From Septoria linicola (taxonomy: Eukaryota > Ascomycota > Dothideomycetes > Mycosphaerellales > Mycosphaerellaceae), in contig CP099426.1 in assembly GCA_024114885.1 (NCBI GenBank), forward strand, positions 1,674,001-1,738,000: a DNA stretch of 64,000 bases. Reading direction: 5' to 3'. The position numbers and the translations under genes are program-made. Of the stretch, positions 43,830-53,108 are shown piece by piece. Every line of letters begins with the position of its first letter. Position 1 is the stretch's first letter. The notes under the pieces are model-generated. The model was not told where the DNA came from, did no database searches, and was given only the letters and a program-made list of their open reading frames with translations.

Positions 43830-44631
43830 GTGATGTATAGTCAGGACTGTAGACTCGCTGACACCATTTGCCGGTATATGGCTGGTTTGTTCCGTGAGTG
43901 GCAGCCTACCACTTGTGCTTGTCCTGTCACTTTGCTAAACAAGTCATATTTTGGCACTTTGGTTAATTCGGAAACTAGTCCTCTTGACCGCAAATCACGA
44001 CCAGAGCAGCTCAAAACTTAGAAACAGATCTTTTATTGTATTTTAAGGAGGGCGGTCTCTTCAGAGTTCTGTTTGAGGACCATGTCGTCGCCGACCATTA
44101 ACCCTAAGCGTAACCCTAAGCACGAAAAGCTGAGTAAGCTGGGTGTCATGCAACAGCTGCGGAAACAGTTGTGTGCTTCCTACACAACACGCGCACATTT
44201 GTCGAGACACTTCGTCACACAGTTTCATCAAGAGCAGTGTCTAATTGTCTCGCAAACGATTGCGATACTCCCCTCACATCGGTTCGCACGATTTGATACA
44301 AGTTACTGGTTCTAGAAGCAATTCTGACGGGCAAGACGCGTCTGGCGGGTCTCACACAGTTCTGTAGAACTTACACAGAGGCACTGAGTTCTGCACATGA
44401 GGTGTATGGGCCGTTGGATAAGGACGAGAGTCGCTGAACATTGTCAATGCCTAGTTGGGTACGTATTGGAGCAGCTTCTTCTGTGTCCGAGCTTCTCGTC
44501 TGCTCCTGATTGACGCCTGAGAAACCATTGTCAGGCGCTTCTGATCGGCTACACGTATCTACGGAGGCAGCATTGGCCTTCCTGATATTATGATCTCGTC
44601 GGCATGATGTCCACCACCACAAGCCCGCCAT
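43830..44631. other. Convergent intergenic region
   Basis: 802 nt between two gene ends. It contains two CCCTAA hexamers in 12-nt phase at 44102-44119, which recall telomere repeats but are too few to call. No supported gene. Confidence 0.5.
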
Positions 44632-45288
44632 TCAACGACCGATGCCCTCGCGGGTGACGCTGAAAGTAGTATCCCAGCAACCCTCTGGCTTTGGCACTTC
44701 AGTACGGCGCATGAAAAGCGTCGTCGTCGTCTCGAACTCGTCATCAGTAACGAGAGGTGTCTCGCAGTCTAACAGAATCGTCAGCACTGCTCAAGCAATT
44801 ACATTTGGCACTGCCTACAGTAGAACACATAGCCAAAGTCCCAAGTGTAATAGTTGAAGTGAGCATCCGCGATACTAATCTGCTGGTCCCACCCGATCTC
44901 CTCATAGGTCATGTTGTTGCGGAAGAAGACCTGAGCGCAGGGCTGACCGCCAGCCCGGACCTTGTAGATGTCGAGCAGAAATGGAGCCGAGCCATCGACG
45001 CCCAAGTTGGGGGCTACGACTGTAGCATTGTTGATGTTCTGCTCGTCGGTGATCTTGACGTTGCTCCAAGATGTAGGACGGCCGACCGCGCTGATCTTGT
45101 ACGTGTCTGCAAAAGGGTTATGCCATGTCTCAGAGTGGCTATAAGCCTCAGAACTCACGGTCATCAATCTTGGAGGGCTGGATAAATGAGCTATTGCTGT
45201 TGGACTTCAGGTTAAGAAGTTCGGAATCTGCTGCAGAGACAGATGCAACGAGTGCGCCTATGATGGCCAATGGAGTGAGTGCGAACAT
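44632..45288 (-). CDS. Secreted protein of unknown function
   Basis: Three exons, 45288-45159, 45106-44819 and 44768-44632, give 184 residues. MFALTPLAIIGALVASVSA is a signal peptide. The mature chain has several N-glycosylation sites (NSS, NAT, NMT) and three cysteines. Phrases such as YKISAVGRPTSWSNVKIT and FLLDIYKVRAGG suggest a beta-rich extracellular fold. The third exon (CETPLVTDDEF to FSVTREGIGR) was recognised by coding character after a 50-nt intron with GTAGGC donor and GTTAG acceptor; without that splice the protein ends early at CRQCQM. A TATA-like element (minus-strand TATAAG) lies near 45350, about 60 nt upstream. No family recognised. Confidence 0.7.
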
Positions 45289-45789
45289 GTTGGAGGGTGT
45301 TTCGAGGTCGATGTTTAAATCTCGAGATACGACGAATGGACGCCCTTCTTATACACTGTTGAATCCTTCGTTCAAGCAGTTGCCGTGTCAAGCGTCAATA
45401 CTTCTTGAACATCCTTCAGGCTCGTATGGCTATTTGCATCGATCCTGAGTATCCACATTGCCTATCATGGGTTATCAGACCCACCGAATATGCCAGGGCC
45501 ATGCGCTGTGAAACGAGGATCCGGACGTTCTCGCCAACGATCTGGGAGCTCGCGTGCACGGTAGCGTCTCCGGTGCCTCGCTCCCCGAGCTGATTTCGAT
45601 TTGTGCATGTCAGTGACACAATCAACACAATTTCAATGCAAGTAACAAGGCAGGGAAATCAACCAGAATGGACAATGCCCTTGTATTCGAGCCCTGCTAC
45701 TCTTCTTCTGTCGTATTGCGTGCGATGCTGTCACTCATTCCACAATCGTGCACCAGATCTACCAGATCTACCAGATGTACTTACTGCGC
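45289..45789. other. Intergenic region with short triplicated motif
   Basis: 501 nt. It holds the promoter of the secreted-protein gene and the 3' UTR of the aspartic protease gene. ACCAGATCT occurs as two perfect tandem copies plus a variant at 45752-45778. Confidence 0.55.
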
Positions 45790-47330
45790 TCAGTTCTTCT
45801 CAGCTACGCCAAAGCGTAGGTTGCCGCCATCGAAGACTGCGAAAACTTGCTTCAAAAACACATCGCCAAGAATCTGCATGCCCGCGGGTCCAGCTTGTAG
45901 GCCGCCCATGCAGCGACCTGCCGGGCCTTCAGCCTCTCCGCCGAACTCGAGATATGTCATGTCGTCCCCACTGATAGTCATGTAGTGGTCGCCAATCTGC
46001 AAAGAGAGGTCTGGTAACTTCGCTCCGCACGGGTAGATGTAAGAACTCATCTGCCACACTTGACTGTCTTCCACCTGATCGTAGTACGCAGTAACAACGT
46101 CGCTGTCGAGATAGAGTAGTGAAGTCCCAGTATCAGCAATGGCAGGCGCACACGTACTGTTGCACGTCATGGTGCGGTTGCCGAACTTGACAGAAGGAAG
46201 TGGAAATTGCCACCAGCCATCCGAGTTGTCGACGTCCACATAATGGATGTCGCCTTGGAACTTGGAAGTGTCGATTGCTCCAAATTCGTATGTGCCAGTG
46301 CCCATGTTGTCCTCGAGGTCGGCAGTGAACAGTGGCTCGGTCAGGTCGTCCATAACGTTCTCGAAGAACGTCTTCTGGGGGGTTGGTTGCACCTGCATGA
46401 TGTCAGTACATGTGCCGTACAAATTGTGTTTTCACAGAATCGAGTACGCATGCCACAGTCACTGCTCAGATACCACGACTTACCCGATTGATGCTTCCAA
46501 ATCCTAGACCAAGCAGACCGTCACTGACAGGATCCCGCACGAAAGCAGGAGAAATGTGAACGGCCAGCTCGATACATTGCTTATCGACCGTGGATCCGCC
46601 AACATCGACGGTGTCGAACCCAACTATTCCATTTGCGTAGCTGCCGTCTCCATACTGGATGGACCAAGTGGCGTTGTCATACGCCTCGTATGTATCACTG
46701 AGTGAGGAGTTGAAGATGGAGTGGTCACCAATGTATTTCGGTCCAAGCTCGCTCGAGAAGACCCATCTATGACCAGTGTTAGCATGAGCGGCACGATTTG
46801 AACAAAAGTCTAAGCTCAAGTATTTCCAGCTTGACACTGACGGATCTCACTTACAAGTCGGACGAACCAGTGTCGAAGTTCAAATTGAGTAGCTGACCAC
46901 CCACAGTGACCGGGGACAGATACTGAATCTCGTTCTCTTCTGGAGTTGCAGTAACCTCGCCGTCCTCATTGTCTTTAGTGACGCTAGCAGCGGAGGAGAT
47001 GGTTGCGTTTGGAAATGGTTTGTATGAAGCTGGTGCGATGGTTTCGAGCGCAGAAACGACAGTCAACGTGCTAAGAAGCGGCTGAGTGCCGTAGCTAGTG
47101 CTGAAAGAAGTAGGAAACGGGGCCGGCACATCGCGGGAAGTGGTGCTGATGACAGCGGCAGCGTCCAGGGTGCCATACTTCTGGTGCACACGAAGGACAT
47201 CGTTTAGAGGACCTTGTGGCGTACGGCCACGAACCGGAGCTTTGAAAGAGCGCTTCTGAATGTTGCGGGAAGGCAGTGCCACTGCGATGGCCGCCATGAG
47301 TAGAACGAAAAAGAGCGTCATTCTCGCCAT
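45790..47330 (-). CDS. Secreted pepsin-like aspartic protease
   Basis: Three exons, 47330-46855, 46766-46484 and 46392-45790, join in frame to 453 residues. MARMTLFFVLLMAAIAVALP is a signal peptide. A propeptide with a Kex2-like NIQKR site precedes the mature enzyme, and residues 75-130 are Ser/Thr-rich. The two catalytic aspartates are in FDTGSSDLW (Asp153, split by intron 1) and AIADTGTSLLY (Asp340). The flap tyrosine lies in WSIQYGDGSYANG, and VSDGLLGLGFGSIN is the usual conserved block. The CNSTC and YPCG/GRC cysteines can form disulfides. The C-terminal ILGDVFLKQVFAVFD is standard for the family. No GPI signal, so the enzyme is probably released and digests proteins in acid conditions, as aspergillopepsins do. 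Confidence 0.94.
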
Positions 47331-48409
47331 GTTCGCGGCGGTGTCGTGTTTGGCCTCGTGGCAGAAAATAAAGTCGAAGAGCGAAAGTGCGTGGTCGAAG
47401 AGAAAAAAGCACTGTCCAGAGTGCTGGTGAACGTTTGAAGGAGGTGTCGCCGGCTGTGGGCTTGTGAAAGAAGGTGCGACCAGGCACTGCAATCAAGTGA
47501 GTGTGTAGAAGTGAACAAAAGTGAAGCAACAATCAACCGCGGTCGACACACTTCGGCCTCAATTCCTGCATGAAGACAGCAAAATCATGTCGCACAAGCG
47601 ACGGCCAAGGTCTCGGCTGCACTACATATCAGTCTGAAGTGCAGGTGAAAACCCGAACGCGCATCATCAGCACCATGGCGCGTGTTGTCTCTCAGCAACA
47701 CACCACTGTTTGAAGTCCAGCTTCACTCACGTCGTTTGCGGTCCACTCGAGCAAGACTTCATCATCAAGTACTATCCACGCCACGGCGGCTGTTACACGT
47801 GAAGTGCAGCGACCCGTAATGGGAGCCTGCTGCTGGAGTCGACAGCCGCGCAATGCACAGCACCATCAATTTCGTGCATCCGCGGCCACTCAAAGACGTC
47901 TCCTTCAAGCTGCAGCATCGTCATGTTTCACAGCTCATCTCTAGATCTTCGAATGGTCCCGATTGCGCGGCCACGACGTGTTGCAGTTTTCCTGATGCTC
48001 ACGCAGGAGAGAGACGTTTCAGATGTTGTGCTCCGGACCTGTCGGACATCATTCGGGATCATTTCACTGGTTGTTCTACACTTTTCGAGCTCGGAGAGGC
48101 CCGCCTCAAGAAGGAATGCTCTGTCCAATCATGGTGCTCGAGAAGCGAGAAATCTCGTGTAGAAATCTCACCCGATCTGTCGAACTCGCAGGATCCGTTG
48201 CACTCTGCACTCCATATCGTTTCCGCACTGTCGCCGTACCTGCTGCGGCATGTCACTGTGACCACCACGGTCCAAAAGGTAGAAGTGGCGACATTCCCAC
48301 CTCATCTCATCTTTGGAGTCAAGTTTACTTTCGCTGGAACGACATTCAAGAATGAATTTGAACACTTCTCACATTTCAGGCCTATGTACAGCACTCGGGT
48401 ATCGAATAT
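47331..48409. other. Intergenic region upstream of the aspartic protease
   Basis: 1.08 kb between the protease start and the alcohol dehydrogenase stop, both on the minus strand. A 221-codon plus-strand ORF here runs into the antisense of the dehydrogenase end and is not a convincing gene. Confidence 0.5.
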
Positions 48410-49682
48410 CTACTTCGATGTGTCGACAACGTATCGGCCGGCGATCTGGCCCTTGTGCATAAGGTCGTATACCTTCTGCAACTCCGACAGTCCGACGGTT
48501 TTGCTGCTTCAATGTTAGCTGTTCTGTTCAATCATTAGGAAGAGGGGGGTGGGATTCTCACAAAGGTGCCTTAATAAGCTGCATAGGTCGTTAGCATACG
48601 ATATACACGATCGGGGACTGTCTGGACTCACTCCTCTGCGGAAAAATTCAATAGCCTCAGAGCTGTCCTTGCGGTTCCCGACGTAGGATCCCTTGATGGT
48701 GACCATCTTGATGACGGACTCGAAAACTGGTGCGCGCAGGTATGCGCCAGCTGGCAGACCAATGCAGATGACGGTACCACGTGGGCGGACGTACTATGAC
48801 AAGTCAGTAAGTTGCTAATGTTTGCTGTAAGATTGAACTCACCTCAGCGGCTTGCTGGAATGGCTTCTCGTTGACAGCGACGAGGATGACTGCGTGTGGA
48901 CCAAGACCATCCTCAGTTGCAGCCTGCACATCCTTGACAACGTTCTGGCTGGTTGCGAAGTCGACGAAGGCGTATGATCCGAGTTGCTCCAAGCACATCT
49001 TCTTCTTCTCGTCACCGCTGTCGATGGCGATGGTCTTGAGGCCCATGGCACGAGCGTATTGCTGAGCAAGCGATCCGAGACCACCACCAGCACCGACGAT
49101 GGCAACAGTCTGGCCTGGCTTGGCTCCAGACTCCTTCAGGCCCTTGTATACAGTGATACCGGCGCAGAGGACTGGAGAGATGGCATCGAGTGCGCAGTCT
49201 TTTGGAATGCGGGCAGCGTGTGCTGCCTTGGCGATAGCGTATTGCTGGAAGGAGCCGTCGACGGTGTATCCAGAGAGGAGTGCCTTCGCGCAGAGAGGCT
49301 CGTCGGAGGTCTGACAGAAGTCGCACTGCAAGCAAGATCCGTTGATCCACTTGACACCGGCGTAGTCACCACTGAGGTCATCTTAGCTGGGTCACAACCA
49401 TCCATAACCTCGATCAACTTACACCTGCCAGTCCTGGACGAGCGAGCCCATGGCAACGACAACACCAGCACCCTCGTGTCCACCAACGAGTGGAAGCTTG
49501 GTTGGCAGTGGCCAGTCACCGTTCACGGCGTGCAAGTCAGTGTGGCACACACCAGAGTACTTGACATTGACGAGGATCTCGTCTGGGCCTGGCTTCTGAA
49601 CTGGAATCTGCTTGTACTCGACTGGTCCACCGGTCTTCTCAATGACCTGCGCCCATTGCATTTCTGGGATTTGTGCTGCCAT
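48410..49682 (-). CDS. ADH1: Zinc alcohol dehydrogenase (AlcA/ADH1-like)
   Basis: Five exons, 49682-49423, 49371-48843, 48793-48632, 48578-48562 and 48503-48410, give 353 residues, the normal length. The fourth exon is only 17 nt and encodes LIKAPF with its neighbour. The enzyme interconverts ethanol and acetaldehyde with NAD+. Catalytic zinc ligands lie in SGVCHTDLHAV, GGHEGAG and VLCAGITVYKG; four structural zinc cysteines lie in GSCLQCDFCQTSDEPLC. The Rossmann motif is VAIVGAGGGLGSLAQQYA. KGSYVGNRKD and AGRYVVDTSK close the chain. Full-length similarity to Aspergillus AlcA suggests ethanol use or fermentation; its partner aldehyde dehydrogenase is at 2895-4504. Introns are 49-58 nt. Confidence 0.96.
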
Positions 49683-52600
49683 TATCGCGGTGTTTCTGAA
49701 CAGTTGAAGATGAATGTGAAGATGTGAGTTAAGGAGGAGGAAGCTGAGCTGGATGTCTGATCCGAGACAAAAAGAGGGTGCAACGAGGAATACTTATTCT
49801 CCTCCTGCTGTACACCATTACAAGATCAATGCTATTAACCCCACATTGTCTCGACGCTCGAAAGGAGGGGCAAATCCAGTCGTGCTGGTCGGGCAGACGG
49901 TCTATGAGATCTACATCCACTCACTGCTCAAGCCTTCCTGGATGGGGCATGAGTCCAGACGGGGTTACGGACTGGCCCAAGCACCCAAGGATCCCTCATG
50001 CGCTGGTACCCTGCAAGGCAAGCCAACATGAACTGCCCAGACTGCTTCGGATTCGCGTCCCCAGCTGTCTTGCAGATCCTCTGTTTCCAGACGCGCGACA
50101 ACTCTGCCTTAGCGCTGGGTCCGGACGCAGGGTCAAATGGACACCACGCGCATTGTTGTCCTTTGCGCCTGTCGGCTCTATGGAAAGTTTTCGTAGTCGG
50201 CCCAGAGTTCTGCGGGGAAGAAGCTGGCGTAAGGATTCTGTTAGACTCTGGTTGAGCTGCGATCCATCAAACAATGGTGAGCAGCTCCATCAAGCTGTCC
50301 GGCATGTCCTGGAAGATTACTGGCCGTCCCTGATCTCGGTCGACCGCTTGTGGAGCTTTTGCATTAGGGCGCCTGCAATAGGACCTCTACAAAGATGTGC
50401 CGCTTGAATCTGACCAGGGAGCTCTGATAGCTTTCCGATGTGGCTGAGCCGTTTCAAGCCTAGTTGTCCTGAAGCTTTCCTCTGACCCTGAGGTCACTGA
50501 GATCACGAGGTAGTTCCTGGCCAATGGATCCACGGCTCTCCGGATGTGTCTTGGCAAACTTTCGACATCGCGACTTTTCCAGGTCTACAGCAAACACCGA
50601 TGAGATTGACTGTTGCCTTCATTTTTCGCTTCCTCGAGGTCGTAGTACTCTCGCGATCAAAGACCCGGGCTCACAGAATATCTAGAGAGCCAGATATTGC
50701 ATCATGGTCGCCGGAATGTCCTATGCAAAGGTTCGATTCCGTGGCTGTCCGTCGCTCTCAAGCGGAACTAGCATGCAGCGCAGCAGAGGCGGCGCGAAAC
50801 ACCGCGGCTGGAGGATGGCCTTGAATCACTGGAGTGAGCTCATCGCAGAAATCTTGTGGTTACAATACTTCGTCAAGGCCTTACAAGAGTTATAACACTT
50901 GCCAGGACATCAAGGTGAGCACCTTAATGGCAACGTTGGAATTGTGACATGTCGCAAGGACTATCCGCATGATGTCAACTGCCACCGCGCCCGAAGACAA
51001 CGGCAGTGTACGCTTGACTCTGCTGTTGAGGCACGACCGTCCATCACGTACACCCCGCCCCAGAAGTAGGTCGGTGAGAAAACAACTTGATGAGGGATCC
51101 ACACTCGAGCCATGTCTTCGCTCAGCTTGTGCGATCTAGGCTGGGGAGTTTCGCTGGTGTGCGCGGTCTACATCCAGATTGCGACTCAATTGCTACTTGC
51201 AAGCGCAAAGCTCCAGCCTTGATTCGCTGAGCTTATTTGTGTAACTGCGATGAGTTGTAGTTCCGTCAACCTCACGACCCTTGGACAAAACACTTTGAGC
51301 ATGGCAGCATCCACTCAACTGGAGGCTGATGCCATGACCCGTCTCAATCCACGTTGCTCGAATTCGTATACCTCAGAGAGGCGAGGCCTGTTTGCAAGAG
51401 GCTCTGAGCAGTAGCCAGCTGTCATCCTGCGCTTTGAGGGCTTGCGCCACAACTCGGCGAAGCACCTTACCATTCTCTTCTACGAAGCTGAGTACTCGAT
51501 GGTGCTTGGTGTTGAGCGAATGCAGCAAGTTCTCAAAGCAAGAGCAGGTTACGCACTATCTGTTTGCTCTTCTGGCCGATGCATTCCGTTACCAAGATCA
51601 CCGTTCAATGCAACATTCCTGCTGGAGCATTGCAATAATTTCAGTCTCCCCGCAGTTTCTCCGCATACTGCACGTAAGGTAGATAACAGAGTTTAGGTTC
51701 CATGTGACGGTAGCAGCCGTGAACGGTAAGGCCTGGAACCAGATCCTTAAGACTTCATGGGAAAGCTGGGAGCTTGCGGAAACACACTCCCGCAGGCAGG
51801 CTCCAGCTTCGCACACTTTAGTGCTGCCACTTGCTCTGGTTGTGCCGGCTAGCCGCCGATCCGCTGCAGCTCAGAGTTAGAGCTGCAAGGATTGCATGAT
51901 ACATCAGGCACAGTTCCGAGATTTACTAAATTTGCTACCTTCCTTGGAAGAGCGCCAGAACAGCTCTCTGGAGGATTCGAGCTATCATGTAATGGATCTC
52001 ATGACTATCACTTGACCACTTGATCCAGCATGAATCGCACCACATCGGCCACACATCTTTACCTCACATAAGATCGCTGCAGCATAAAGGCCTCGCCCAC
52101 CAGCACAGTTGCCAATGTGAATAGACTTGCAGGTCATATTACGTCCTTCCATCTGGGCCATCGGCATAGACATTTCCTTGCTCAAGGGTCTGGACCAGTT
52201 CGCCCAGATTCTAGTCAACAATGTCACGATGCGCTCCGACTATGATTATCATGGGAACCGGGCGAACATCGACCGGCTCACAGTCCAAGGCAAGCACATA
52301 ATCACAATGCGAAGGCGCCGAATGACCGAGCATACGTGTCACGATTGCTCAATACAGAGTGCCCGCCGAGTGATGTAGCTGATGCACGAAAGGCCATTAG
52401 CTTCCGCAGCTCCGGCCACAGCGGCAGCGCTCGCAAGCTGTACGCTTCAATGCTTTCCGGCGATGGAAGCGCAAGAACTCGCAGAGCAGTGCTCACCAGT
52501 CGCTTGCCCAGATGTACAGTCCTACCGTCGAAAGCTCAACAACGCATCAAACAAGCCAGTTCCTGTCTCCCACCGAGATCTTCACGACTCAAAAATGGGC

Positions 52601-53108
52601 CGACGGTACCGACGTCCATGAAGACAAACACGATGACTTGGACCCGCTGCATGTCCCACTAAAATGGGGCTGCCCCCGGGGCCGGCGAAACCGGCCTTTC
52701 TCCAGATCCACATCTTTCGTCAGGGTTCGCGCGAGGAAAAAAAGGCTCAGAAAAGTGGCAGGTGGACAACAGTGATAACCGCTCAGGCGAGAGCGCTGTC
52801 GTGGTCCCCGCCCACAGCTTAATTTAGTGAACCCTCAGGGCCGCGGTCACTTTGCAGTAAATGGTCATTTCGCTGGACAAATGCCGTACCGTTGAGGAGA
52901 TTGGCTTCAAGAACGATCCACGATTTGCAGACAAACACTACACAAGGTAGGCGGTGGGATGGATAACCGACACAGAATGATCAAGACAAGAGAGGAGCTT
53001 GGAGAACATTTACAATAGAATACCACCATGAAACGCAAAATTACAACCGAAACCTGCACCACCTTCATCATATGCACATTATCAACTTGGACATGACCAG
53101 CAGTCTTC
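49683..53108. other. 3.4-kb region without a supported gene
   Basis: The largest empty stretch in the window, between the alcohol dehydrogenase promoter and the Lon 3' end. ORFs reach only about 210 codons, overlap each other and show no domain, signal peptide or exon partners. A perfect 6-bp GC stem with a 5-nt loop is at 52680-52696. I see no transposon ends or coding remnant. Confidence 0.45.
52680..52696. repeat. Short perfect GC-rich inverted repeat
   Basis: GGCCGG, loop CGAAA, CCGGCC. A stable small hairpin on either strand; its role, if any, is unknown. Confidence 0.6.

Noticed and set aside
44098..44120. Telomere-like CCCTAA-gcgtaa-CCCTAA
   Set aside because: Only two perfect hexamers; too short to claim an interstitial telomere or breakpoint.
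44073..44315. 80-codon ORF with a basic start (MSSPTINPKRNPKHEKLSK)
   Set aside because: Basic, repeat-like phrase comes from the CCCTAA-like hexamers; no start context, domain or intron support. It could be a small gene, but I cannot support it.
45752..45778. ACCAGATCT repeated two to three times
   Set aside because: Very short tandem repeat in a likely 3' UTR; probably slippage and not a functional element.
47853..48518. 221-codon plus-strand ORF between the protease and alcohol dehydrogenase genes
   Set aside because: Its right end is the antisense of the dehydrogenase terminal exons, it has no domain, signal peptide or partner exon, and composition is low-complexity Ser/Cys.
50730..50740. 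GGTTCGATTCC, a perfect tRNA B-box
   Set aside because: No A-box at the right distance upstream, no acceptor-stem pairing or T-run afterwards, so not a tRNA gene.
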